Source: Actinomycetes bacterium
Lineage (GTDB): Bacteria > Actinomycetota > Acidimicrobiia > Spongiisociales > JAHEDJ01
Direction of reading: 5' to 3'
NCBI GenBank assembly: GCA_024641245.1
Contig: JAHEDK010000009.1
Coordinates: 1 to 64,000, forward strand
DNA: 64,000 nt
In this document: piece by piece, positions 1 through 8,837 of the stretch
Position numbering within the stretch: the first letter of the stretch is position 1
Layout of the letters: each line of letters begins with the position of its first letter
The notes under the pieces: generated by a model
The model's database searches: none
What the model saw: only the letters and a program-made list of their open reading frames with translations
Told to the model about the DNA's origin: nothing
Position numbers and translations under genes: made by a program

Positions 1-69
1 ACTAGGGATCGGGAACGACGCAGCGCGCCGTCGCCCGGCACCCCCACCTCAGACCTCAACGCCGACAGT

Positions 70-840
70 TCAGTCGGCAACCCGAACGGCCGCCGCGCCC
101 TCTTGACATCCATCGAGCACAGGGCAGAACCGGCACCACGGACCACCACGCCGCTCCATCCCCATGCCGGTTTCCCACGCCTCGCGCAATGCGTTGATCA
201 TGGCCGCGGCCTGCTCGGCCGTTTTCTGCACATCGCGCAACGCCGGTACCTCGGAGTACCGCTCTCCCGTCGCCACCGAGACGGCCTCGAGGCGGCCCGG
301 CAGCTCCCCCCGATCCATCGCCCACAACATCGCATAGAAGCCGAGCTGCACCACGACCTCGCCTAGGGCGCCCGTCTTCCAATCGACCAACCTTGGGCCC
401 GTATCATCACCGAACACCGCATCGACTCTCCCCACCAGGTTCACCCCCTGGGTGGGTTCGATGTCGAACGAAACCTCGGCGGCTTCGAAACCTTCACCGG
501 GGAGTCGTTTGAATCTCTCGTACAGCAGACCGACCTCTTCGATAACCCTGCCCAGCGAACTCGGCTTCAAACCGACCGACGCCAGCTTGTAGTTGAGATT
601 CGAGGATCCGATCTCTTCGCGACACACCTGCTCGAATCGAGCGGGTTGGATCTCCCCCTGCTGGAGATGCCGGGCGAAGAGCCGGTGCGCGAGTCCTCCG
701 CTGAACGAGGCTTTGCTGTCCGGCCCGTATACGCCCCGAAAGTGGGCAGCGGCGCGTTCCGGACACTCGTTGTACGCAACGAACGACGTTGCGCTCACAC
801 GAATGTCGTCACCGGACCGGACGTCGGGGAATCTGATCAC
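70..840 (-). CDS. PD-(D/E)XK nuclease family protein with Fe-S cysteines (RecB/Cas4-like)
   Basis: Predicted 256-aa single-domain nuclease of the RecB/Cas4/AddB-type PD-(D/E)XK superfamily. A core acidic motif (GRVDAV) is followed by VDWKTG, giving the D...DxK catalytic pattern at about residues 138-156. Cys26 (ECPERA) together with Cys236, Cys239 and Cys245 (CRFC...GC) forms the one-plus-three cysteine arrangement that holds a 4Fe-4S cluster in Cas4 and AddB. No CRISPR array or cas gene lies nearby, so a DNA repair or general DNA-end processing role is more likely than adaptation. It is divergent from the VanW gene across a 74-bp gap. The family call is solid; the biological role is inferred. 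Confidence 0.8.
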   Translation of the reverse strand: MIRFPDVRSGDDIRVSATSFVAYNECPERAAAHFRGVYGPDSKASFSGGLAHRLFARHLQQGEIQPARFEQVCREEIGSSNLNYKLASVGLKPSSLGRVIEEVGLLYERFKRLPGEGFEAAEVSFDIEPTQGVNLVGRVDAVFGDDTGPRLVDWKTGALGEVVVQLGFYAMLWAMDRGELPGRLEAVSVATGERYSEVPALRDVQKTAEQAAAMINALREAWETGMGMERRGGPWCRFCPVLDGCQEGAAAVRVAD

Positions 841-882
841 AGGGGTGATGGTATCTACGGCAGAGGACGAATTCGATACAAC

Positions 883-888
883 TACAAT
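883..888 (+). promoter_or_regulatory. Candidate -10 box (TACAAT) for the VanW-family gene
   Basis: TACAAT lies 26 bp before the ATG at 915, within the 74-bp divergent intergenic region. No convincing -35 was seen. The same hexamer precedes two other genes here (16864 and 50922). Confidence 0.3.
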
Positions 889-914
889 GAACTGCTCCTG
901 AGGGAATTCCTGTC

Positions 915-2777
915 ATGTCCAAATATCGTCGCATCCTGATTGTCGCCGCCCTCGTCGCGGCCGGGTTACTGCTGCTCGTAGCGGCAGCCTTCGGGCTCGA
1001 TCGATTTGTTCATTCCGGAGAGGTCCTCCGCAACGTTGAAGTGGCCGGGATCGATCTGTCCGGGCTCAACGAAGAAGCGGCCATCGCCGCCCTGCTGACT
1101 TTCGAAGACAGCCTGGCTGAGACTCCCGCACCATTCACCGTTGCCGGAGTTGCGATCGACCTCGACCCCATGTCTGTTGGATTCAACCTGGATGAAACAT
1201 CCGCGCTCGACAGTGCCTTCCAAACCGGTCGCCAAGGCTCGATCGCCGGCCAGTTCGGCTGGTGGACCAGTCATTTGCTCTCGGCTGAAAGCTTGCCGAT
1301 CGACGCCACTTTGGACGAAGACGCCCTCGACCAGGTACTTGCCGAATGGGACAACGACCTGATCACCGATCATCCGTCCCCGGGTGACGTGATCCTGGTC
1401 GATGGAACACCGGTCGCCAGCTATCCCACTCCCGGAATCGAGATCGATAGGGAAGCGTCCGCCGGAGTGGTAATGGATTCGCTGCTATCTACCGCGCGTA
1501 TCCCACAAGCGCTCCCGACCAGATCCGTCGCCCCTCCTCTCACCGACACCCACATCGATGCCGCCGTCGCCTCCGCCACCCGTATGCTGGCCGGACCCGT
1601 CACGTTGTCCAGGGATGATCCGGTCGCTCAGGTCGTCTTTGCGACTGCCGACCTGATAGAGGCGTTCGAAACGGAATTGGTGCTCGAGCCGCAGCCCGTG
1701 CTCCTGCTCGGGTTTTCGAGCGAAGTGGTTTCGTCCGTTCTCGAACCTCTCCGGGCCGAGCTCGAAGTTCCCCCGGTTGATGCGAGGTTCGAGTTCGGCG
1801 ACGACGACAGCGTCTCCATTGTTCCTGGCCGGCCGGGCACGGTCATCGACTCCGACCTCGCCGCAGCAGCATTGGAAACGGCGGCGCTCACGGTCAGCCG
1901 CGCCGGTGAACTCCCGTTCGAGGATGGGGCCGACCCGGAAGTCACTACCGAAGCGCTCGAGGCGATGGGTGTGACGGGCCTCGTCTCCGAAGCGACCACC
2001 AGCCACCCCTGCTGCCAGCCACGCGTCGCCAACATCCACCTGTTCGCCGACATCGTGTTCGGAACCATCGTTCTCCCCGGCGAGTCGCTCTCGCTCAACG
2101 AACTAGTCGGCGAGCGCACCTCGGAGCTGGGTTTCGAGCCCGCCCCGACCATAATTCGCGGAAAGATCGTCGACACGGTGGGCGGTGGAGTAAGCCAGTT
2201 CGCAACGACGTTCTACAACGCGGTCTTTTGGGGCGGATACGAGGATGTAACGCACACCCCCCACAGCTATTACTTCTCGCGTTACCCCGAAGGTATCGAG
2301 GCCACCATCTCGTGGCCGCTTCCCAATCTGGAGTTCCGCAACGACACCGAAGCCGCTGTGCTGATCAAGACCGAGTACGACGACACCAGCATCACGGTGA
2401 AGTTCTTCGGGGACAACGGCGGCCGCTCCGTCGAAGGCGAGGTCTCCGACCGCTACAACTTCACCGAACCCACGACCGACTACATCGCCAACGACGCACT
2501 GGAACCCGGCAAGCAGAAGGTCAACGTTGAGGGACGGTCCGGTTGGTCGGTCACCGTGACCCGGACCATCACCGAACGCGACGGAACGGTCCGGGAGGAA
2601 AACTGGGTCGTGCGGTACAAAGCCCAACCGTGGGAGATTCAGGTGCATTCGTGCATGATCCCGCCCGGTGACCCCGGCCACACCGGCGAGGACTGTCCGG
2701 TGCCGGAGACGACGACCACACTTGCACCCCCGACTACCACGACCATGCCGACGACCAGCACGACGGTGGGTGGGTAG
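915..2777 (+). CDS. VanW family exported protein with G5-like C-terminal domain
   Basis: A 620-aa exported or membrane-anchored protein. An N-terminal hydrophobic helix (about residues 7-28) is followed by repeated peptidoglycan-binding-like segments containing AGIDLSGL and GTPVASYPTPGIEID. The VanW domain spans about residues 360-500 (FADIVFGTIVLPGESLSLNE, GGGVSQFATTFYNAVFWGG). A G5-like segment (about 505-580) and a Thr/Pro-rich tail ending TTTTMPTTSTT follow. VanW proteins occur in glycopeptide resistance clusters and widely in Gram-positive and actinobacterial envelopes; the molecular function is not settled. There are no van genes nearby, so a cell-wall role unrelated to vancomycin is inferred. 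Confidence 0.85.
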   Translation: MSKYRRILIVAALVAAGLLLLVAAAFGLDRFVHSGEVLRNVEVAGIDLSGLNEEAAIAALLTFEDSLAETPAPFTVAGVAIDLDPMSVGFNLDETSALDSAFQTGRQGSIAGQFGWWTSHLLSAESLPIDATLDEDALDQVLAEWDNDLITDHPSPGDVILVDGTPVASYPTPGIEIDREASAGVVMDSLLSTARIPQALPTRSVAPPLTDTHIDAAVASATRMLAGPVTLSRDDPVAQVVFATADLIEAFETELVLEPQPVLLLGFSSEVVSSVLEPLRAELEVPPVDARFEFGDDDSVSIVPGRPGTVIDSDLAAAALETAALTVSRAGELPFEDGADPEVTTEALEAMGVTGLVSEATTSHPCCQPRVANIHLFADIVFGTIVLPGESLSLNELVGERTSELGFEPAPTIIRGKIVDTVGGGVSQFATTFYNAVFWGGYEDVTHTPHSYYFSRYPEGIEATISWPLPNLEFRNDTEAAVLIKTEYDDTSITVKFFGDNGGRSVEGEVSDRYNFTEPTTDYIANDALEPGKQKVNVEGRSGWSVTVTRTITERDGTVREENWVVRYKAQPWEIQVHSCMIPPGDPGHTGEDCPVPETTTTLAPPTTTTMPTTSTTVGG

Positions 2778-2778
2778 C

Positions 2779-2800
2779 GGACCGGGTAACTCGCCGGTCC
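2779..2800. terminator. Candidate bidirectional hairpin between convergent genes
   Basis: GGACCGG and CCGGTCC form a perfect 7-bp stem with an 8-nt loop in the 40-bp gap between the convergent VanW and Nfu-like genes. There is no clear T tract. Confidence 0.35.
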
Positions 2801-2817
2801 CGGACCCACCGGGCCTC

Positions 2818-3111
2818 TCAGTAAAAGAGGAAGAGGTTGCTGATCAGCGCCCCGGCCTGCTCGAGGGTTGCGTCATCCCAGCCGCCGTCTCGCTCGATGG
2901 TCACGATGTTCGACGTCACGTACACGCTCCGCACGGCTTCATCGGCAGAGAACAAGCGACGAGCGAGGCCGGCCGGAACTGTTGAGCGAGTTTCGGCTTC
3001 CACGTCGGAGCGGTAGCGCTCCCCGTCCTGGCCGCTCAGGCTGCGATCCGTGTCGAACACGGCGACGTCGCCGATGGTCACGGAACTCGCGATCTCGATC
3101 TTCTGGCCCAA
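2818..3111 (-). CDS. Nfu/NifU N-terminal-like domain protein, TTG start
   Basis: A 97-aa protein resembling the N-terminal domain of Nfu/NifU iron-sulfur scaffold proteins: the segment LARRLFSADEAVRSVYVTSN followed by VTIERDGGWDD matches the family pattern (ARxLF, VxSVYVxxxxVTV, W). The C-terminal CxxC cluster-binding domain of full Nfu is absent, so this is a stand-alone N-domain. The start is placed at TTG 3111 because GAGGAGG lies 5 nt upstream; the longer reading from 3180 would overlap the end of pyk. It is co-directional with and immediately downstream of pyk. Its function in cluster delivery is uncertain. Confidence 0.65.
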   Translation of the reverse strand: MGQKIEIASSVTIGDVAVFDTDRSLSGQDGERYRSDVEAETRSTVPAGLARRLFSADEAVRSVYVTSNIVTIERDGGWDDATLEQAGALISNLFLFY

Positions 3112-3145
3112 CGAACCCTCCTCGGTCGGTGGGACTCTAGCGCTC

Positions 3146-4612
3146 CTACCGACGGCGCCTTCGTCGGTCACCCACGACATGCAACTTCATGAGGTTCGTC
3201 GACGCCTGTTGATTCGGAGGGATGCCGGCAACAACGACAACGCCCTCCCCTTCTTCGCACACTCCCGATCGCTCCAGGTACTTCTCGGCCAGAGCGATCA
3301 TGAGATCCGTGGAATCCCTGCGTTCGGCGGCGATCGGGGTCACGCCCCACATCAAGGCCATTCGCCGGCGGGTCACCTCTTCAGGCGAGAAGGCGATGAT
3401 CCTTCCATGCGGACGGTATTTGCTGAGCAGCAGCGCAGTGTTGCCGGACTCCGTGAAGGCGGCGATCGTCTTCAGTTTGAGGTTGGCCGCGGTATCGACC
3501 GCTGCCTTGGCAGTTGCACTGGCGAAATTCGGCCTGCTCTCCAAGAAGGCGATGTCAATCACGCCCTCCGATTCCCGCAGCCCGGATTCGACCTCCCGGC
3601 AGATCGCATCCATCATCTCGACGGCGCGCACCGGATAGCGACCAACGGCTGTCTCCGCCGACAGCATCACTGCGTCCGTTCCACCGATGATCGCTGAGGC
3701 GACGTCGGTGACTTCCGCCCTCGTCGGTCGAGGCGACTCGGTCATCGACTCGAGCATCTCAGTCGCCGTTATCGAAATGATTCCGGACCTGTTGGCGCGA
3801 CGCAATATGTCCTGTTGGATAAGAGGGACTCGCTGCAACGGGAGTTGGACTCCGAGATCGCCTCGTGCCACGAGTGCTCCCTGTGCTGCGACCAGGATCT
3901 CATCGAGATTGGCGAGAGCCGCGGCCAGTTCGATTTTGGCGATAACCGGAGTCCCGGGTTCGATGAGTTCGACGACCCGGCCGATGTCGTCGGCAGACCG
4001 AACAAACGAAGCTGCCACGTAGTCGACCCCGAGTTCGCGTCCGAACGCCAGATCGGTCCGATCTTTATCCGTCACCGCCGGGACCTGAAGGCTGGTGTCC
4101 GGAAAGGCCACCCCTTTGTGATCGCCCAGAACGCCGCCCTCGATCACCCGCGACAGCAGACCATCCGGCAATCGTTTGAGCACCTCGAGCCTGATGAGGC
4201 CATCTGCGAGCAGGACCGGTTCCCCTGGTTCAACGTCGTCGAGGAGATACGGGTAGTCGATAGCGATCGTGCCGGGGGCAGCGCGACCGTCGCCCAGCAC
4301 CAGCAGAACCTCGGCTCCGGTCGGCAGCTCGACCGCACCCCCCGGGAATCGCCCAACCCGCAGTTTCGGACCCTGAATGTCCTGGAGTATCGCCACCGGG
4401 CGGCCATGCTCCAGCGCTGCCGCTCGCACCCAGTCCGCAAAACGTCGGTGGCCGTCATGATCACCGTGGGAGAAATTGAGTCGCGCCACATCCATGCCGG
4501 CCCCAACCAGCGCAGACACGGCGGCGGCCGATTCAACAGCCGGCCCGAGTGTGGCGATGATCTTGGTTTGACGGCCTGAAGGAATCCCCACCGGGTCCCC
4601 GTTCGTGGTCAT
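3146..4612 (-). CDS. pyk: Pyruvate kinase
   Basis: Converts phosphoenolpyruvate and ADP to pyruvate and ATP, the last step of glycolysis. The 488-aa length is normal. Visible signatures are the N-terminal TKIIATLGPA, MDVARLNFSHGD, LQDIQGPKLRVG, the active-site lysine/acidic motif VIAKIE, VARGDLGV and ITATEMLESM, followed by a C-terminal allosteric domain ending in a short basic tail (DRRRRR). The start is set at ATG 4612 (MTTNGD), with AAGGAG 5 nt upstream; the reading frame continues open for 68 more codons upstream without similarity to the family. The Nfu-like gene follows 34 bp downstream. Confidence 0.95.
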   Translation of the reverse strand: MTTNGDPVGIPSGRQTKIIATLGPAVESAAAVSALVGAGMDVARLNFSHGDHDGHRRFADWVRAAALEHGRPVAILQDIQGPKLRVGRFPGGAVELPTGAEVLLVLGDGRAAPGTIAIDYPYLLDDVEPGEPVLLADGLIRLEVLKRLPDGLLSRVIEGGVLGDHKGVAFPDTSLQVPAVTDKDRTDLAFGRELGVDYVAASFVRSADDIGRVVELIEPGTPVIAKIELAAALANLDEILVAAQGALVARGDLGVQLPLQRVPLIQQDILRRANRSGIISITATEMLESMTESPRPTRAEVTDVASAIIGGTDAVMLSAETAVGRYPVRAVEMMDAICREVESGLRESEGVIDIAFLESRPNFASATAKAAVDTAANLKLKTIAAFTESGNTALLLSKYRPHGRIIAFSPEEVTRRRMALMWGVTPIAAERRDSTDLMIALAEKYLERSGVCEEGEGVVVVAGIPPNQQASTNLMKLHVVGDRRRRRR

Positions 4613-4731
4613 GGCACTCCTTGGTTGCGTCCAAGCGTAGGTCCGACCAACCCCCAGAAAAAACTCGACCGAGGCAACCGGTGGGGGACTCGAGGATGAA
4701 GCGCGTCGAGGAATTGATCGCCGCCGGACGA

Positions 4732-5016
4732 TCAGCCCTCGATCTGGATGCCTTTCCAGAACGCCACATACCGGCTGATTTGGGCGGCGGCCGATTTCGG
4801 ATCCGGGTAGTACCAAGCTGCTCCATGATTGATGTCGTCACCCACGACAACGTCGTAGTAGCTCGCTTTGCCCTTCCACGGACATGTCGTATGTTGGTTC
4901 GAGTCGCGGAGGTACTCCGTGTTGACGGCCGCAGGAGGGAAATAGCGATTTCCTTCAACCACGATCGTTTCATCGCTCTCGGCCAGGGTTACCCCACCCC
5001 ACACAGCGCGCGCCAC
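4732..5016 (-). CDS. DUF427 domain protein
   Basis: A 94-aa small soluble protein with the DUF427 pattern: an N-terminal ARAVWGGVTLAESDET, the central YFPPAAV and the conserved TTCPWKGKASYYDV, then AAWYYPDP. The family is common in actinobacteria and has no firmly assigned biochemistry. The start is at GTG 5016, preceded by GAGGAG with a 4-nt gap; the open frame upstream (to 5157) lacks family similarity. It is divergent from cofC. Confidence 0.85.
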   Translation of the reverse strand: MARAVWGGVTLAESDETIVVEGNRYFPPAAVNTEYLRDSNQHTTCPWKGKASYYDVVVGDDINHGAAWYYPDPKSAAAQISRYVAFWKGIQIEG

Positions 5017-5173
5017 AGTTCTCCTCTCGTTGATTCGACTTTCTCTAACACCGGAAGTAGCCGTGAAAGTCCCTCGGCAGATGTGACCCGACGGCGGAAC
5101 ACACTCCCGACCCACGGCTGAAGCGAGGGCCGCGCCGGGTTTGACGGCCCTACCCATCTAGCCTTCAGCCACG

Positions 5174-5776
5174 ATGGACATCATCGCCGTTCCTGTCAAA
5201 CCGTTCGGACTCGCCAAAGCGCGCCTGGCCTCATCCTTTAACGGTGCGCAGCGAGCTGCGCTCGGGCTGGCTACCGCTACCCGCACCGTTACCGCCATCC
5301 TCGATGCACTCGGGAAAGCATCCGTCGTAACCGCCGATGAGGAGGTGATGGAGTGGGCGGGCCGACTCGGAGCATCCGTCATTGCGGAACCGATCGGCAG
5401 GCGGTCCGGCCTCGACGGAGCAGCCCGGGAGGTTGTCTCGACCGCACGAGCTGGGACGTGGATGATCATTCATGCGGATCTTCCTCTCGTGACGGTCTCA
5501 GATATCCGCATTGCCTGGACTGCCGCGCTTGACGGCGATTTCGTGCTGGCGCCTTCACATAACGGTGGCACGAGTGTGATCGGTGGGATCGAAAGCGACT
5601 TCGCGTTCTCATACGGACCGGGATCGTTCCACCGCCATCTCGCCGCCACCAGACATCTCCCCGTCCGGATTTTGACTCGACTCGGGTTCCTTCTCGACCT
5701 CGACGATCCAACGGATCATCAGGCAGCGATCCGGCACCCACTCGGTTCATGGCTTGCGGGAATGCACAGCCGGTAG
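5174..5776 (+). CDS. cofC: 2-phospho-L-lactate guanylyltransferase (CofC/FbiD family)
   Basis: A 200-aa nucleotidyltransferase that makes the activated phospholactyl (or phosphoenolpyruvyl) guanosine donor for coenzyme F420. The family pattern is visible: the N-terminal VPVKPFGLAKARLA binds the nucleotide and HADLPLV binds metal, with APSHNGGTSV downstream. In actinobacteria the FbiD homologue uses phosphoenolpyruvate; the substrate cannot be told from sequence here. The PIG-L gene follows 11 nt downstream. Presence of this gene implies F420 chemistry in the organism. Confidence 0.88.
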   Translation: MDIIAVPVKPFGLAKARLASSFNGAQRAALGLATATRTVTAILDALGKASVVTADEEVMEWAGRLGASVIAEPIGRRSGLDGAAREVVSTARAGTWMIIHADLPLVTVSDIRIAWTAALDGDFVLAPSHNGGTSVIGGIESDFAFSYGPGSFHRHLAATRHLPVRILTRLGFLLDLDDPTDHQAAIRHPLGSWLAGMHSR

Positions 5777-5787
5777 TCTGGCGGGCT

Positions 5788-6546
5788 ATGCAAGACGGCA
5801 TCTACTCAGAAGCGCGGGACAAAGACCATCCCACCGGTGTCCCGAGGCGGGCCCTTACGATCGGAGCCCACCCCGACGATGCTGAGTTCGGTGCAGGCGG
5901 GACACTCGCAGGATGGGCAAAGGCCGGATGTGAGATCAGCATGTTGGTCGTTACCGATGGCTCAAAGGGAGCATGGGACCCGGAGATAGGCCGGCAGGCT
6001 CTGATCGCCCAGAGACGAGCCGAGCAACAGGCGGCGGCTGCCATCCTGGGGGCGGGGGCTCCGATCATGCTTGGCCATATCGACGGTGAGCTCGAGTACT
6101 CGCAGGCACTACGCGAGGAGATCTGTCTTTGGATCAGAATGGTTCGACCCGACGTGGTTCTCACCCACGACCCCTGGCAGCGGTATCAGCTGCACCCCGA
6201 CCATCGCGTCACGGGCCTGGCCGCCGTCGACGGTGTGGTCGCAGCCCGCGACCACCTCTTCTTCCCTCGCCAGTTGGTCGGAGGGCTCGAAAAGCATCGA
6301 CCATCGTGGATCTATCTCTGGAGTGCAGACGAAGCCGACCACTGGGTCGACATATCCGACACGTTCAGCATCAAGATCGATGCGCTCATGGCGCATTCAT
6401 CCCAGGGGACAACGACGATGGGCGGCGCTCACGACGATGCAGACAGACGAGAGGGATTCACCAAGCGCATTGCCGCCTGGGCGCACACCCAGGGCGAACC
6501 GGTGGGACTCGCCGCGGCCGAATCCTTCAAGGTGCTGTCGCCGTAG
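5788..6546 (+). CDS. PIG-L family LmbE-like N-acetylglucosaminyl deacetylase
   Basis: A 252-aa zinc deacetylase of the PIG-L/LmbE/MshB superfamily. The zinc motif AHPDDAEFG is near residue 32 and the second motif HPDHR near residue 135. Relatives remove acetyl groups from GlcNAc-containing substrates, including mycothiol (MshB) and its conjugates (Mca). Because mycothiol-dependent chemistry is suggested elsewhere in the window, an MshB/Mca-like role is possible, but the substrate cannot be assigned. The start ATG 5788 is chosen over an upstream ATG (5749) that would overlap cofC. It is convergent with the UgpC-type ATPase, with only 3 bp between. Confidence 0.85.
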   Translation: MQDGIYSEARDKDHPTGVPRRALTIGAHPDDAEFGAGGTLAGWAKAGCEISMLVVTDGSKGAWDPEIGRQALIAQRRAEQQAAAAILGAGAPIMLGHIDGELEYSQALREEICLWIRMVRPDVVLTHDPWQRYQLHPDHRVTGLAAVDGVVAARDHLFFPRQLVGGLEKHRPSWIYLWSADEADHWVDISDTFSIKIDALMAHSSQGTTTMGGAHDDADRREGFTKRIAAWAHTQGEPVGLAAAESFKVLSP

Positions 6547-6549
6547 CCG

Positions 6550-7758
6550 TCACCAAATGGCGGCGCCGGTGTCCTTGTCAAAGAAGTGGAGCTTGGACGT
6601 CTCAACAACGAGGTCGACCTGGTCACCCGCCTTCGGGGCGAAGTCGGGGTTGACCCGGGCTGTGAAGCTGGTGGAGTTCCCGAGCACGGAAGCATCCGAA
6701 CCCTGATCCGCCAACAATTCCTGGATGTCAGGTGTGATCACCGGGGGGATCTCTTGCACGAAGTGAAGATACGCCTCCGATCCCAACTGCTCAACCAGAT
6801 CCACATGGATCTGCATCACCCGCTGATCATCAAAACCGCTGGTGAGCGCTTCCTTCACCTCGAATGCCTCCGGGCGCAAACCAACCACGATTTCCTTGCC
6901 GGCATAGTCGGCCAAACCGGGCCGACTCTTCAAGGTTGTTGGGTCGACCCGCAGCCGGACATCGGCCCACGTTACATAGGTCGAGTCACCTTCGGGGGCC
7001 ACCGTCCCGGAAACGAAATTCATCGCAGGCGAGCCGATGAAACCCGCCACAAACAGGTTGTCCGGGTGGTCATATAGGTTGCGAGGGGTATCAACCTGCA
7101 TCAGATTCGGTATCTCTTTGCCCGAAATCGCTTTGAGTACCGCGACCCGGTCCCCCATCGTCATCGCCTCGACCTGATCATGGGTCACATACAACGTCGT
7201 CGTCTTCAACCGGGAGTGGAGAATCCCCAGCTCTGAACGCATCTGCACGCGCAGTTTCGCGTCGAGATTGGAGAGAGGCTCATCCATCAGAAAGGCGGCC
7301 GGCTCGCGCACAATGGCCCGACCCATCGCCACCCGTTGCCGCTGACCACCAGACAGCGCCTTCGGCTTGCGGTCCAAGAATTCGGTGATCTCCAACACCC
7401 GGGCCGCCTCTCCCACCCGGCGATCGATCTCATCCTTGGGCATCTTGCGCAGCTTGAGGCCAAATGCCATGTTGTCGAACACACTCATGTGCGGATACAA
7501 GGCGTAGTTCTGGAACACCATCGCAATATTGCGATCCTTCGGTGGCACATCATTTACAACCTGATCACCAATCGTGATCACGCCCTCGGTTATTTCCTCG
7601 AGGCCGGCCACCATCCGCAACAGCGTTGACTTCCCACAACCTGAGGGACCCACCAGTACAACGAACTCGCCGTCGCCGATCTCCAGATCGACATCGTGAA
7701 TAGCCCGCATCCCGCCCGGATAGACCTTCCCAACCGACTCCATCTTGATAGCGGCCAC
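6550..7758 (-). CDS. ugpC: ABC transporter ATP-binding protein, UgpC/MsmK sugar type
   Basis: A 402-aa ATPase of the CUT1 carbohydrate importer type. The Walker A is GPSGCGKST, the Q-loop region VFQNYALYPHM, the signature LSGGQRQRVA, the Walker B FLMDEPLSNLD and the switch VTHDQ, followed by C-terminal TOBE/regulatory repeats (GLRPEAFEV). No permease or binding protein lies beside it, so it is an orphan ATPase that may serve several sugar importers, as MsmK/UgpC-type proteins do in other Gram-positive bacteria. A GGAGGAAAC ribosome site precedes ATG 7758. The symbol reflects the family, not a proven substrate. Confidence 0.88.
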   Translation of the reverse strand: MAAIKMESVGKVYPGGMRAIHDVDLEIGDGEFVVLVGPSGCGKSTLLRMVAGLEEITEGVITIGDQVVNDVPPKDRNIAMVFQNYALYPHMSVFDNMAFGLKLRKMPKDEIDRRVGEAARVLEITEFLDRKPKALSGGQRQRVAMGRAIVREPAAFLMDEPLSNLDAKLRVQMRSELGILHSRLKTTTLYVTHDQVEAMTMGDRVAVLKAISGKEIPNLMQVDTPRNLYDHPDNLFVAGFIGSPAMNFVSGTVAPEGDSTYVTWADVRLRVDPTTLKSRPGLADYAGKEIVVGLRPEAFEVKEALTSGFDDQRVMQIHVDLVEQLGSEAYLHFVQEIPPVITPDIQELLADQGSDASVLGNSTSFTARVNPDFAPKAGDQVDLVVETSKLHFFDKDTGAAIW

Positions 7759-7833
7759 GTTTCCTCCTGAACACGGTGATGACCCATTGGAATGTAGCAG
7801 GGACCGCCTAAGCTTGCCGGGAAGGAGGTTCTG

Positions 7834-8544
7834 ATGTCAGATCAGCGCGTAGCTGTGCTCACGGGGGGAACCGGGAGCCTGGGGACTGCTCTCGCCAAGC
7901 GCCTGGCGGCGACGGGTCACCGACTCGCCGTCACCTACGTCCGCCCGGAGGAGTCGGCCACGTTTGAGATGAACCTAGACCTCGACGAAGCCCAACTGCT
8001 GTTGCGACGCGTCGACGCGTCGAATCCCGAAGAAATGGCGGCGTTTCTCGAAGAAATCGAGGAGCGATTCGGTGTGATCGACATCGTGTGCTGCCTGGTC
8101 GGTGGCTGGGCGGGCGGACGTGACATCGAAGAGACATCTGATGTGCGTTGGGAGCGGATGCTCGACCTCAATCTCAGCTCTGCGTTCATCACCTTGCGGG
8201 CTGCCATCCCCCACCTCCGCAAGTCCCAGGCGGGGCGCATCGTGTTCATCGGGAGCAGAGCCGCCCAGGACACACCCGCAGGCCAGGCTGCATTCAACGT
8301 GGCCAAGGCCGGCGTAGTGGCGCTGGCACGTTCGGCGGCCGGCGAACTGGACGACACCGACATCACCGTGAATGCCGTAATGCCCTCGGTGATTGACACG
8401 CCGACGACGCGGGAGATGCTGCCGTTCGCCGACTACGTCGATTGGCCGACCCCCGACGAGATCGCAGCCGTGATCGAATTCCTTGTTTCGCCTGCTTCCG
8501 AGGTCATATCCGGCGCCATGATCCCCGTATACGGGAAGACGTAG
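7834..8544 (+). CDS. SDR family protein with Phe in place of the catalytic Tyr
   Basis: A 236-aa Rossmann-fold short-chain dehydrogenase/reductase. The cofactor motif TGGTGSLG is at residues 10-17, the structural DLNLSSAF at about 111 and the active-site region IGSRAA with Ser141. The usual YxxxK is F154-NVA-K158, so the catalytic tyrosine is missing while Ser and Lys remain. The C-terminal PEI-like region PTPDEIAAVIEFLVS and substrate loop PSVIDTPT are intact. Either the enzyme works differently or it binds nucleotide without classical SDR catalysis. AAGGAGG lies upstream of ATG 7834. It is divergent from the UgpC-type gene. Confidence 0.82.
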   Translation: MSDQRVAVLTGGTGSLGTALAKRLAATGHRLAVTYVRPEESATFEMNLDLDEAQLLLRRVDASNPEEMAAFLEEIEERFGVIDIVCCLVGGWAGGRDIEETSDVRWERMLDLNLSSAFITLRAAIPHLRKSQAGRIVFIGSRAAQDTPAGQAAFNVAKAGVVALARSAAGELDDTDITVNAVMPSVIDTPTTREMLPFADYVDWPTPDEIAAVIEFLVSPASEVISGAMIPVYGKT

Positions 8545-8750
8545 GGACGGACGGCTCAACCCTCACCCGTCCCAGGCAATATGCGCGGGCCGATACGTCT
8601 GGAATCCGGTCGCCTGAGCAACTGGTCTTCGGCACCGACCGTTGACACAAACCATCAGTTGTCACCTGTTGGAGAACTTCCAGACACGCACCACATAGAA
8701 CGTCAGTGCCATAACACGAACGACCGCAATCCACGAGGAGAGAACCCCAG

Positions 8751-8837
8751 ATGAATGGCGATTGGCCCGGCTGGACGCCGGCGATTGCCCGAACCGTGGC
8801 TCCTCGTATTGACCCCAAGTACGCTGGTAGGCCATGA
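8751..8837 (+). CDS. Possible 28-aa leader peptide coupled to the antiporter start
   Basis: A 28-codon reading frame begins MNGDWPGWTPAIARTVAPRI and ends with a TGA that overlaps the antiporter ATG (CCATGA at 8834-8837). GAGGAG lies 10 nt upstream of its ATG. The overlap would allow translational coupling. No homologue is recognised, and a chance frame cannot be excluded. Confidence 0.35.
   Translation: MNGDWPGWTPAIARTVAPRIDPKYAGRP

Noticed and set aside
70-840. Cas4 of a CRISPR system
   Set aside because: Fold and Fe-S cysteines fit Cas4-like nucleases, but there is no CRISPR array or other cas gene within the window.
8642-8647. TTGACA as a -35 box for the antiporter
   Set aside because: No acceptable -10 at 16-18 bp spacing.
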